Source: Pseudalgibacter alginicilyticus (lineage in GTDB: Bacteria; Bacteroidota; Bacteroidia; Flavobacteriales; Flavobacteriaceae). Taken from it: DNA of 64,000 nt. This document shows positions 53,315 through 62,032 of the stretch, piece after piece; the first letter of the stretch is position 1; the number at the start of each line of letters is the position of its first letter. The stretch is taken from contig NZ_CP012898.1 in the NCBI RefSeq assembly GCF_001310225.1, forward strand, positions 434,001 to 498,000, in the 5' to 3' direction. A program made the position numbers and the translations under genes. The notes beneath the pieces were generated by a model. That model did no database searches, was not told the DNA's origin, and saw nothing but the letters and a program-made list of their open reading frames with translations.

Positions 53315-54451
53315 TTACAACATTCCTTTTGTTGATGGTAAAAACATTTTGTTGGCATCTCGTTTCACTGCCATTTTCATAGCTTTTGCAAATGCCTTAA
53401 AAATACCTTCTATTTTATGATGCTCATTAACGCCTTCTGCTTTTATATTTAAATTACACTTAGCTCCATCGGTAAAGGATTTAAATAAGTGGTAAAACAT
53501 TTCAGTTGGCATATCACCAATTTTTTCACGTTTAAATTCAGCGTCCCATTCCAGCCAATTTCTGCCTCCAAAATCAACGGCAACTTGTGCTAAACAATCA
53601 TCCATTGGTAAACAAAATCCATAGCGTTCTATGCCTAATTTACTGCCTAATGCTTTATTGAAAAGTTCTCCTAAAGCTATCATGGTATCTTCAATGGTGT
53701 GATGTTCGTCAACTTCTAAATCACCATTCACTTTTACAGTTAAATCCATAGCACCATGACGCCCAATCTGGTCAAGCATATGGTCGAAAAACGACAAGCC
53801 TGTATCAATATCATTTTTGCCCGAACCATCTAAATTTAATTTTATATAAATCTGGGTTTCATTAGTATTACGGGTGATTTCTTCAACTCTATTTTCAAGT
53901 TTTAAAAACTCATAAATTTCTGCCCAATCCGTGCTTGTTAGTACAATACTATTTATAATTTCTTGCTTAGAACTTTCAATTTCACCAGCTCCTAATTCTG
54001 GGTCTTCGGACAAATAAATACCTTTAGCCCCTAAGTTTTTAGCCAATTCCATATCTGTGATTCTATCACCTAACACATAAGAATTTGCTAAATCATAATC
54101 TTCAGAAAAATATTTTGTCAACAGACCGGTTCTTGGTTTGCGTGTTTCTGCGTTTTCATGGGGAAACGTTTTATCTATAAATATTTCCTGAAATTCAACA
54201 CCTTCTTTAGCAAAAGCATTGATGATTTTATTTTGCGCTGGCCAAAACGTATTCTCAGGAAAAGAATCGGTGCCCAAGCCATCTTGGTTAGTAACCATAA
54301 CCAACTCATAATCCAATTCATTAGCAATTTTAGCCATGTATTGAAAAACTTTAGGGTAGAATTCTAATTTTTCAAGACTATCCAATTGGTAATCAACAGG
54401 CGGCTCTAAAACCAAAGTGCCGTCTCTATCTATAAATAATACTTTTTTCAT
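53315..54451 (-). CDS. hisB: Bifunctional histidinol-phosphatase / imidazoleglycerol-phosphate dehydratase
   Basis: 378 residues. N-terminal HAD phosphatase (about 1-165: [29 protein letters not shown]) fused to IGPD (about 185-378: [43 protein letters not shown]). The start overlaps the hisC stop by one base, giving coupling. Confidence 0.96.
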   Translation of the reverse strand: MKKVLFIDRDGTLVLEPPVDYQLDSLEKLEFYPKVFQYMAKIANELDYELVMVTNQDGLGTDSFPENTFWPAQNKIINAFAKEGVEFQEIFIDKTFPHENAETRKPRTGLLTKYFSEDYDLANSYVLGDRITDMELAKNLGAKGIYLSEDPELGAGEIESSKQEIINSIVLTSTDWAEIYEFLKLENRVEEITRNTNETQIYIKLNLDGSGKNDIDTGLSFFDHMLDQIGRHGAMDLTVKVNGDLEVDEHHTIEDTMIALGELFNKALGSKLGIERYGFCLPMDDCLAQVAVDFGGRNWLEWDAEFKREKIGDMPTEMFYHLFKSFTDGAKCNLNIKAEGVNEHHKIEGIFKAFAKAMKMAVKRDANKMFLPSTKGML

Positions 54452-55497
54452 TATATAGATTTTAAGGTATCTATTAATATTTTATTTTCATCTGCGGTCC
54501 CAACTGTTAAACGTAATGTGTTTTCACATCCAGCTTGTGTGGTCCTATTTCTGATTACAATACCTTTTTCAATAAGTTGATTGTAACGCTTTGTAGCATC
54601 ATCAACTTTAACCAAAACAAAATTAGCATCTGTAGGGTATATTTCTGAAATAAAATCAATGGTTTTTAATTTTGAAATTAAAAGTGTTCGCTGTTCGATA
54701 ATTGACTTGATTTCATTGGCTACTTCCTCTTCTTTTTCAAGTCTTTCAATTGCTTTAAGTTGCGTTAGTTCATTTACATTATAAGGCGGCTTTATTCTAT
54801 TTAAAACAGAAATAATTTCTTCAGAAGCATAACAAATTCCAAGTCTTATTCCAGCCATACCATAGGCTTTTGATAAGGTTTGCGTAATTATCAGGTTAGG
54901 AAATTCATTCAAGCGTTCCAACCAACTTTTTTCATTTGAAAAATCAATATAAGCTTCGTCAATAACCACCAAACCATTAAAACTGTTCAATAATTTTTCA
55001 ACATCAGAAGCCTTAAAACTATTCCCTGATGGATTGTTGGGTGAGCATAAAAACAAGATTTTACTATTTGGTTTTACGGCTTCTAAAACACTTTCAACTT
55101 TTGGTTCGAAGTTATCTGATAGATTCACTTTAATAATGTCGATAGCATTGATATTTGCCAACACCTCATACATGCCGTAAGTAGGCGGAAGCGTTATGAT
55201 ATTATCTTGGTTAGGCTCGCAAAATGCTCTAAATATTAAATCTAAAACCTCGTCACTCCCATTTCCTAAAAGGATATTTTTAGTAGAAACCCCTTTGATT
55301 TTAGAGAGTAACATTTTTACTTTATTTTGTTGTGGATCTGGATATCTGTTAACGCCATTTTGAAACGGATTTTCATTGGCGTCCAAAAAAACCATATTGC
55401 CTGTTACGCCCTGAAATTCATCTCTTGCTGAAGAATACGGTTTTAATGCCTTTATATTTGAGCGAAGCAGATTGCTTATATTGAAATTTTGTTTCAT
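54451..55497 (-). CDS. hisC: Histidinol-phosphate aminotransferase
   Basis: 348 residues. Fold-type I PLP enzyme with FLDANENPF near the start, [31 protein letters not shown] and the PLP lysine in [16 protein letters not shown]. Uses glutamate to aminate imidazole acetol phosphate. Confidence 0.96.
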   Translation of the reverse strand: MKQNFNISNLLRSNIKALKPYSSARDEFQGVTGNMVFLDANENPFQNGVNRYPDPQQNKVKMLLSKIKGVSTKNILLGNGSDEVLDLIFRAFCEPNQDNIITLPPTYGMYEVLANINAIDIIKVNLSDNFEPKVESVLEAVKPNSKILFLCSPNNPSGNSFKASDVEKLLNSFNGLVVIDEAYIDFSNEKSWLERLNEFPNLIITQTLSKAYGMAGIRLGICYASEEIISVLNRIKPPYNVNELTQLKAIERLEKEEEVANEIKSIIEQRTLLISKLKTIDFISEIYPTDANFVLVKVDDATKRYNQLIEKGIVIRNRTTQAGCENTLRLTVGTADENKILIDTLKSI

Positions 55498-55507
55498 TTT
55501 TAAAAGG

Positions 55508-55526
55508 ACTTCGACACGCTCAGTCC
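55508..55526. repeat. Degenerate copy of a dispersed flavobacterial intergenic repeat
   Basis: ACTTCGACACGCTCAGTCC lies in the gap between hisD and hisC; compare the inverted copy at 30058-30077. Confidence 0.4.
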
Positions 55527-55538
55527 AACATTTAATTT

Positions 55539-56822
55539 TTAATTAATATCTTTTAGTCTAATAGAAACGGCATTTTTATGAGCTTGTAAACCTTCAGCTT
55601 CTGCCATTAATTCTATGGATTTACCAATGTTTTTTAAACCTTCTTTAGTTATTTTTTGAAAGGTCATGCTTTTCATAAAACTATCTAAGTTTACACCAGA
55701 ATAGGCTTTTGAAAACCCATTGGTTGGCAGGGTATGATTGGTACCTGAAGCATAATCGCCTGCACTTTCGGGCGTGTAATTACCAATAAATACAGAACCT
55801 GCATTACAAATACCATTCACATAAAAATCTTCGTTTTTACAGCAAATAATAAAATGCTCTGGGGCATATTCATTAATTAAATCAAGTGCTAATGCATCAC
55901 TTTCAACATAAATTAATTTAGAGTTAGTAATTGCTTTTTCTGCAATGGCTTTACGAGGAAGTACACTTAATTGCCTTTCTATTTCTTCTGAAACAGAATC
56001 AATCATGGCTTTTGATGTGGACACTAAAATAACTTGACTATCCGCTCCGTGTTCAGCCTGACTTAACAAATCAGAAGCTATATAGGATGCATTTCCTGTT
56101 TCGTCAGCAACGACCAATAACTCACTAGGGCCTGCAGGCATATCTATAGCTACACCGTGTTTAGTTGCAATTTGTTTAGCAACCGTAACAAATTGATTTC
56201 CTGGTCCGAAAATTTTATAAACTTGGGGAATTGTTTTTGTTCCAAAGGTTAAACCAGCAATGGCTTGAATACCTCCAACTTTTATAATTTTAGTAACACC
56301 ACATAATTTTGCAGCAAACAAAATTTCTGGGGCTAATTGACCCGCTTTATTTGGTGGAGAACACAAAACAATTTCTTTACAACCAGCAATTTGGGCAGGA
56401 ACGGCCAACATTAAAACGGTTGAAAATAAAGGGGCTGTACCCCCTGGAATATATAATCCTACTTTCTCAATTGGACGTTTTTCTTGCCAACAGGATACCC
56501 CTGTTGTCGTTTCTATCTCTACTCTATCTGTTTTTTGTGCGTTATGAAATACTTCAATGTTTTGTTTTGCAAGTTTAATAGCCTCTTGAAGTGTTTCTGA
56601 AACATTCAAATTAGCATTGTCTATTTCACTTAAATTTACCACATTGTTTTTTAATTCAACACCGTCAAAACGTTGCGTATAACTTGCAATTGCTTTATCT
56701 CCTTCTTTTTCAACATCACTAAAAACCTGATTAACGATAGTTTCAATATCGTTTACCGTTTGAGTGGGTCTTTTTAATAATGCTGACCACTCATTTTTAT
56801 TAGGGTTATTTATTATTTGCAT
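55539..56822 (-). CDS. hisD: Histidinol dehydrogenase
   Basis: 427 residues. Typical GLYIPGGTAPLFSTVLMLAVPAQ, GPGNQFVTVAKQ, DMPAGPSELLVVADE, SQAEHGADSQ and NHTLPTNGFSKAYSG. Zinc-dependent oxidation of histidinol to histidine in two steps. Confidence 0.96.
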   Translation of the reverse strand: MQIINNPNKNEWSALLKRPTQTVNDIETIVNQVFSDVEKEGDKAIASYTQRFDGVELKNNVVNLSEIDNANLNVSETLQEAIKLAKQNIEVFHNAQKTDRVEIETTTGVSCWQEKRPIEKVGLYIPGGTAPLFSTVLMLAVPAQIAGCKEIVLCSPPNKAGQLAPEILFAAKLCGVTKIIKVGGIQAIAGLTFGTKTIPQVYKIFGPGNQFVTVAKQIATKHGVAIDMPAGPSELLVVADETGNASYIASDLLSQAEHGADSQVILVSTSKAMIDSVSEEIERQLSVLPRKAIAEKAITNSKLIYVESDALALDLINEYAPEHFIICCKNEDFYVNGICNAGSVFIGNYTPESAGDYASGTNHTLPTNGFSKAYSGVNLDSFMKSMTFQKITKEGLKNIGKSIELMAEAEGLQAHKNAVSIRLKDIN

Positions 56823-56862
56823 TTTAAATCTGTTTAGTAAGATTCTTCGCTTTGGCTGACAA

Positions 56863-57720
56863 TTAGAGTACCATTTTTTCGATTGGGCATACTAAAATAC
56901 CTTGTGCGCCATTGGCTTTTAATTCGTCAATAACATCCCAAAATTGGTTTTTACTAATAACAGAATGTACCGAACTCCAACCCTCTTGAGCCAATGGTAA
57001 AACTGTTGGGCTTTTCATGCCTGGCAAAACATTAATAATGTTTTCAATTTTATCATTTGGGGCATTTAATAATATATATCTTGACTCTCTACCTTTTAAA
57101 ACCGATTGAATTCTAAATTGAATTTTATCTAAAATAGCTTGTTTTTCTTCACTTAATACAGGAGAAACAGCTAAAACAGCTTCAGATTTTAAAATGGTTT
57201 CAACTTCTTTTAGGTTGTTTTTAAAAAGGGTACTTCCACTGGAAACAATGTCAACTATAGCATCTGCAAGCCCTATATTTGGCGCTATTTCAACAGACCC
57301 ATTAATAATATGTAGATTTGCATTTACACCGTTTTTGTCTAAAAATTCCTGAACGGTATTAGGATATGAAGTGGCTATGCGTTTACCTTCTAAATCTTGT
57401 ATTTTAGAATATTTGGCAGATTTTGGTATTGCAATACAAACTCTACAAGTTGAAAAACCTAATTTTTCAACAACCGAAATACCGTTGCCTTTTTCAATTA
57501 AAACATTTTCGCCAATAATAGCAGCGTCTACAACGCCATCTTTTAAATATTGAGGAATATCACCGTTTCTTAAATAAAAAACTTCAACAGGAAACCCTTT
57601 AGCAGAGGCTTTCAATTGGTCTTTGCCATTATCAATATAGATACCAATGTCTTTTAAAATAGCCATGGAATCTTCATTTAAACGTCCTGATTTTTGTACT
57701 GCAATTCTTAATTTACTCAT
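56863..57720 (-). CDS. hisG: ATP phosphoribosyltransferase, long form
   Basis: 285 residues from the ATG at 57720 (MSKLRIAVQKSGRL); a TTG at 57747 in frame would add nine residues and lie in the leader, so it is not used. Contains DAAIIGENV, ATSYPNTVQEFL and IVDIVSSGSTLFKNNL. The C-terminal ACT-like domain (about 205-285) marks the long form that does not need HisZ and is feedback-inhibited by histidine. First enzyme of the operon, preceded by the leader and attenuator. Confidence 0.96.
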   Translation of the reverse strand: MSKLRIAVQKSGRLNEDSMAILKDIGIYIDNGKDQLKASAKGFPVEVFYLRNGDIPQYLKDGVVDAAIIGENVLIEKGNGISVVEKLGFSTCRVCIAIPKSAKYSKIQDLEGKRIATSYPNTVQEFLDKNGVNANLHIINGSVEIAPNIGLADAIVDIVSSGSTLFKNNLKEVETILKSEAVLAVSPVLSEEKQAILDKIQFRIQSVLKGRESRYILLNAPNDKIENIINVLPGMKSPTVLPLAQEGWSSVHSVISKNQFWDVIDELKANGAQGILVCPIEKMVL

Positions 57721-57761
57721 TATGTTGTTTTTATGAGTTTGAAACAATCTTATTGGATTTA

Positions 57762-57797
57762 AAAAATAAAAACCCGCTTGATTGTCTCAAACGGGTT
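57762..57797 (-). terminator. his attenuator (Rho-independent terminator in the leader)
   Basis: AACCCGCTTGA (57771-57781) pairs with TCAAACGGGTT (57787-57797); in the - strand transcript all 11 positions pair, one as G-U, with loop GACAA, followed by TTTATTTTTT. It lies between the leader peptide and hisG, 41 bases before the hisG start. The segment TCAAACG (57787-57793) can pair instead with CGCTTGA at 57835-57841 inside the leader ORF. Confidence 0.88.
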
Positions 57798-57828
57798 TAA
57801 ATATATGTTGATTTTATTCAATACATTT

Positions 57829-57885
57829 TCACTTCGCTTGAGCGCAGATTTGAAAATGATGATGATGTTTTTGAATAAAAGTCAT
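57829..57885 (-). CDS. hisL: his operon leader peptide, 18 residues with four consecutive histidines
   Basis: ATG at 57885 to TGA at 57829: MTFIQKHHHHFQICAQAK. The four CAT codons lie in a row before a segment able to form an antiterminator. A leader peptide this rich in the operon's own amino acid just before a terminator and hisG is the arrangement of attenuation by ribosome stalling: scarcity of His-tRNA stalls the ribosome and lets the antiterminator form. Very short, but position and composition make it convincing. Confidence 0.88.
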   Translation of the reverse strand: MTFIQKHHHHFQICAQAK

Positions 57886-57903
57886 TTCTTTTTTTAATCA
57901 ATG

Positions 57904-57936
57904 CAAATATCTGTAATTTAACTTTAAAATTCCAAA
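57904..57936 (-). promoter_or_regulatory. Likely his operon promoter
   Basis: On the - strand GATATTTG (57904-57911) matches TAnnTTTG at seven of eight positions, with TTTG (57933-57936) upstream at a gap of 21. Transcription would begin about 57897, 12 bases before the leader peptide ATG. Confidence 0.45.
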
Positions 57937-57971
57937 CAAATTGTGTAAAATTTATATAAAAAAGGAATAAA

Positions 57972-58787
57972 TTATTGATTTCCTAAAATAATGGGCATTC
58001 CACTATCGCCTGAGCCAATAACAATAACTTTACTATTTGGTGATTCTGCTAATTTAATAGTAGCCTCAATACCTTTATCTTGTAATATCATATTATTTAA
58101 TGATGCACTCAAAATTCTATTCGCATCAGCCTTACCTTGAGCTTCAATAATTTGTTTTTGTGCTTCTTTATCTGCTGTAATCAGTCTAAATTCATATTCT
58201 AAAGATTCTTGTTCTTGCTTTAATTTACGCTCGATAGCATCTTTAATGGTGGCAGGTAAAGTAACATCTCGAACCAATACTTCATTTAATTGAATGTACT
58301 GATCTTCAACAATTTTTTTTGTTTCTTCAAAAATTTCTTGCTGAATAGCATCTCGTTTACTTGAATATAATTGTTCTGGAGTATATCGTCCTACTACACT
58401 TCTAGCGGCAGATCGAATTGCAGGCAACAAAACACGTTCTTTATACATCTCACTTTTTTCTTGATGTAATTTTCCTATATTTTTAAAATCAGGTTGAAAC
58501 CAAACAGAGGCTTCTAATTTAATATCCAATCCGTTTGATGAAAGCACATTCATTTTTTCAGTTATTTCTTGTTGACGCACTTCATAAACAAATACTTTGT
58601 TCCATGGTGCTACAATGTGAAACCCTTCACCTAAGGCAGGTTCATCAATAACAACACCTTCTCCAAAGGTTTTAAATAACACGCCAGCTTCACCTGAATT
58701 AATAGTTACAGCTGATTTTGATAGTACAATAATAAGTATCACCGCAACGATGATAAAAGGGAATGCTACTTTTGGTAATTTTTCCAT
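57972..58787 (-). CDS. SPFH/Band 7 (prohibitin-like) membrane protein
   Basis: 271 residues. One N-terminal membrane anchor (about 8-28), then the SPFH domain (about 30-215; GEAGVLFKTFGEGV, LGEGFHIVAPWNKVFVYEVR) and a helical region with EQESLEYEFRLITADKEAQKQIIEAQGKADANR. Prohibitin-family proteins oligomerise on the membrane and often regulate FtsH-type proteases; role here unknown. A single gene. Confidence 0.92.
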   Translation of the reverse strand: MEKLPKVAFPFIIVAVILIIVLSKSAVTINSGEAGVLFKTFGEGVVIDEPALGEGFHIVAPWNKVFVYEVRQQEITEKMNVLSSNGLDIKLEASVWFQPDFKNIGKLHQEKSEMYKERVLLPAIRSAARSVVGRYTPEQLYSSKRDAIQQEIFEETKKIVEDQYIQLNEVLVRDVTLPATIKDAIERKLKQEQESLEYEFRLITADKEAQKQIIEAQGKADANRILSASLNNMILQDKGIEATIKLAESPNSKVIVIGSGDSGMPIILGNQ

Positions 58788-58970
58788 AATTGAATTTATA
58801 TTTTATATGCGAATATACGCTATTTTGACATTTTTTTCAATTTGAAAATCATAATAAACTCAGAAAAAATCTATTTAACATTTGAGTATTTCGTGTTTTT
58901 AATTTATAAACGTAATTATAGTTAACACGTACTCATATTACGGTATTAAAGTCAGGTATTTTTTAAAATT

Positions 58971-60458
58971 CTATGGTTTTAAAATCCATAAGGATTGTTT
59001 GATATCTAATAATTTGGGATCTTGAATTAAAACTTCAATTTTATGATACCCTTTTTCTAAATTATTTGGAAAAACACCTTTCCAAATATGGCGTGATTTT
59101 GTTCTTAAATAAGGTGATTTTTTACTGTTTTTGTCTGGACTTTTTTCTTCTTTTTGTGAGCGCTTAATATAATTTACGAAAGGATCTGTTATACGTTCTT
59201 TTTTTAAATAAATTATATCCTGATTGGATAGTTTTATAGACACTTTAGTACTATCAGAACCCGAAAACACATTTACATAAAACTCATTAGTTTTTGATAA
59301 CGGCGACAAAGGCTCACCATTATAATCTCCTAACCAGACACTAAATTGTTTAGAATTAGGTAAATCTATGCCTTTGTAATTTATGCTGTAATTGTTGTTG
59401 TTAAAATCTATTTCAAAATAGCCTTTTGGAGTTCCACAGCTCATTAGAGACAAAGGAATGCCTTCCCAGTTTTTTTGACCTGTCCACCAATTTCCACAAA
59501 CAGCCCCTGCAGTTAATTCATGAATTATATTTCCTGAAGGCATTTTAATATTATTACGGAATGCAGTATGTGTGTGTCCAGTTAAAAATAAAACGTTTTT
59601 AAAAGGGTTTAAAATATTTATAATATCCTGTTTGTTTTTCATACTAACAAACGGAATGTGTTGGCTTATTACGATGGGCTGATTTGGGTCTACTGTTTTT
59701 AGCAATTGAGATAAAAACGTTATTTGATTGTCTTGGTACATACCTTTATAGCCATATTTTCCTTCAGGTGTTATACTATTTAAAGAAACGAATAGCACAT
59801 TATTACGAAAAAAAGCATAGGTGTCTGGTCCAAAATTATCTCTAAAAAGATTGGATTGATTTTTTTTATCTGTATTAAAATTTCTATCGTGATTTCCATA
59901 TACAACCCATGATGGTTGTTTTATATCATCAACTAATTTTTTTAATGGTAAAAATAACTCTGGAGTATCATTTACTAAATCTCCTAAATAAATACTGAAT
60001 TCGAAATCATTTCTATTTAGTAATTCTTTTAAAATAGATTGTGTTGCTTGAAGTAATTCATTAGTATCTCCTACTTGAATATCGCCTATAGCTAAAAACT
60101 TAAAAGCTTTTTTTTCCTGTATTTCTTGTAGTTCAAAATCTATTTCAATTTTGGTATTGCTATCAAAATCACTTGGGATGTTATACCACCATTTTTTTGT
60201 ATTGCTATGACCATAACCTGAAGGAAGTATAGGAAAAAGAACTTGCCCCTTTTTTACGGGGATTTTAAAAAAACCTTTTTTGTCTGTTTTTACAAGAGTA
60301 TCACCATTAGAAACCCATATGTTTTTTAATTTTTTATTGGTTGTTTTATTTTTGTTAGAAACAGTTCCTTGAAGCCAAACATCTAAGGTTTGAGCATTTG
60401 AAAAAAAACTAATTCCCAAACAGCAATAAAAAACGATAATTTTAAAAGTAGTTGTCAT
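58971..60458 (-). CDS. Exported calcineurin-like metallophosphoesterase
   Basis: 495 residues. Signal peptide to about NAQ (22), an N-terminal beta-sandwich (about 30-110), the phosphoesterase domain with metal motifs GDIQVGD, YLGDLVND, VYGNHDRN, ISQHIPF and LTGHTHTA (about 120-300), and a C-terminal domain as in the MetallophosN/C proteins of Bacteroidetes. Two-metal phosphoesterase outside the cytoplasm; substrate unknown. Downstream of a lipoprotein gene with a hairpin between. Confidence 0.88.
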   Translation of the reverse strand: MTTTFKIIVFYCCLGISFFSNAQTLDVWLQGTVSNKNKTTNKKLKNIWVSNGDTLVKTDKKGFFKIPVKKGQVLFPILPSGYGHSNTKKWWYNIPSDFDSNTKIEIDFELQEIQEKKAFKFLAIGDIQVGDTNELLQATQSILKELLNRNDFEFSIYLGDLVNDTPELFLPLKKLVDDIKQPSWVVYGNHDRNFNTDKKNQSNLFRDNFGPDTYAFFRNNVLFVSLNSITPEGKYGYKGMYQDNQITFLSQLLKTVDPNQPIVISQHIPFVSMKNKQDIINILNPFKNVLFLTGHTHTAFRNNIKMPSGNIIHELTAGAVCGNWWTGQKNWEGIPLSLMSCGTPKGYFEIDFNNNNYSINYKGIDLPNSKQFSVWLGDYNGEPLSPLSKTNEFYVNVFSGSDSTKVSIKLSNQDIIYLKKERITDPFVNYIKRSQKEEKSPDKNSKKSPYLRTKSRHIWKGVFPNNLEKGYHKIEVLIQDPKLLDIKQSLWILKP

Positions 60459-60479
60459 TTTCTCTTAGTTTATAAAAGT

Positions 60480-60511
60480 AAATAAGCGGAGATAAAAACC
60501 CCCGCTTATTT
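60480..60511 (-). terminator. Probable terminator of the beta-propeller lipoprotein gene
   Basis: AAATAAGCGG (60480-60489) and CCGCTTATTT (60502-60511) form a 10-bp stem with a 12-nt loop. On the - strand it is followed by ACTTTTAT, only a weak T tract. Confidence 0.55.
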
Positions 60512-60540
60512 ATAAAATAATATATGATAATTATTTCTTC

Positions 60541-62001
60541 TTAATTTTCAGGAGAATCAAATTTATATAAATTTAAGATATCATTAGCTATATATGAAGC
60601 ATAAGACAATCCGTTTGGTGCTACTTCTATTTTTAAATCGCTAGCATCTGCATCAGCAAATACCACTGGAGTTCCCCAGTTGTTTACATCAGAATCAAAT
60701 GGTAAGAAAACAGGTGTACCATTATCATTTTGATAAAATAGCATGGCGTTATTGTATTTATCAACTGCAATATCAAAATCTCTTGTGTTTGTTGTTACAA
60801 TTAAATCACCTAATGTACTCCAAGCAGATGCTGTTGCATCGTATTTTTTAACTCGTAATTGGTAATCTGTATCAGGACCATTGTTTTCAGCATAAGCTAC
60901 ATATACATTACCTTGTTGATCAACATCTAAAGCAATATTATAGTAATAAACAGTGTTTTCTTCACTTTCTTTCATTTTATCTGCAAGTGTAGTCCAAGTT
61001 CCGTTATTATATTTAAAAACAGAGATTGCTTGACCTTCACCATAGTCTAAAATAGCAAGGTAAATAACATCACCTATTACTTTTGTTTTCAGCTCTCTAG
61101 CAAAACCAGATCTTCCAGCAATTGTTAAATCTGACCATGTGTTAGCTTCAAATGATCTTGCAAAAACATTACGTCTGTTATCATCACCGCTAACATCATT
61201 AGTATAAAAACCGTAAATACTATTATCACTCGTAATAGCTACCGTATTAGCTCCTGCTTTAACTTCTGTAAACGGCGTACCCCCAACATAACTCCATGTA
61301 TCATTTTCGTATGACATGATAGATGCTTGTCTTATTTCTGTATACTCTAAAAAGCTGATAAAAGGTGTTCCGGTTTCACTAAATTTTAAATCAACGCTAC
61401 TTGCTCTGTAGTCTGAAAAATCTGTAGTACCTGTTCGTGTCCAAGATGTACCATCATAGCTAATCAAGTTCATTTTTTGGTCATCAGATGCATCTCTATC
61501 ACTAATATAAGCTACATAAGGAATTGAGGTTGTAGGGTTTATTTGTAGCGCCGTTTCTGTTATTGTATCTTCAGAATACGTGCTTAATAAGCTCCAAACT
61601 GAACTCGCTAATTTACCAACAGTTACAGTATAAATTTTATTAGTAATACCTTCGGATACTAAATACTCAATAGGTGCAGAAAAGTTATTAGCAGTTGTGC
61701 CACTAACTTGCTCAACAGCTCCAATTTTAACAACATCACCTTCTGTAGTTGTAAAACGAGCAATTAAACTTGTTAAATCCGCTCCATCTGGAAGTGATAT
61801 GGCAATATCGGTTGTTGTAACATCTTCTATAACATAATCACTAAAAAGCGTTGTTGCGTTATCTTCAGCGTAAAAGCCAAAACTTGTCATTTCAACTTCA
61901 GAAGGTACTTCTGGTTCTGTTATAGAATCATCATCACTACAACCTACAGCTAATGAAAACATTGCTGTTAGGGCAAATAAAAATTTGATTGTTTTTTTCA
62001 T
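60541..62001 (-). CDS. Exported lipoprotein with DUF5018-like domain and beta-propeller
   Basis: 486 residues. Lipobox AVGC (Cys21) followed by SDDD, the usual surface-export-type acidic tail. About 35-135 is a DUF5018-like beta domain (AISLPDGADLTSLIARFTTT), and about 140-486 repeats of 40-50 residues with W/Y at strand ends (GTSWTRTGTTDF, NNGTWTTLADKM, TASAWSTLGDLI), suggesting a propeller. Function unknown. It is 31 bases after the M16-type gene in the same direction and may be co-transcribed. Confidence 0.83.
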   Translation of the reverse strand: MKKTIKFLFALTAMFSLAVGCSDDDSITEPEVPSEVEMTSFGFYAEDNATTLFSDYVIEDVTTTDIAISLPDGADLTSLIARFTTTEGDVVKIGAVEQVSGTTANNFSAPIEYLVSEGITNKIYTVTVGKLASSVWSLLSTYSEDTITETALQINPTTSIPYVAYISDRDASDDQKMNLISYDGTSWTRTGTTDFSDYRASSVDLKFSETGTPFISFLEYTEIRQASIMSYENDTWSYVGGTPFTEVKAGANTVAITSDNSIYGFYTNDVSGDDNRRNVFARSFEANTWSDLTIAGRSGFARELKTKVIGDVIYLAILDYGEGQAISVFKYNNGTWTTLADKMKESEENTVYYYNIALDVDQQGNVYVAYAENNGPDTDYQLRVKKYDATASAWSTLGDLIVTTNTRDFDIAVDKYNNAMLFYQNDNGTPVFLPFDSDVNNWGTPVVFADADASDLKIEVAPNGLSYASYIANDILNLYKFDSPEN

Positions 62002-62032
62002 AATAATTGTATTTAAATTTAAAGGGTTATAA

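Noticed and set aside
57745-57747. TTG at 57747 as hisG start
   Set aside because: It lies in the leader close to the attenuator; the ATG at 57720 gives the standard HisG N-terminus.
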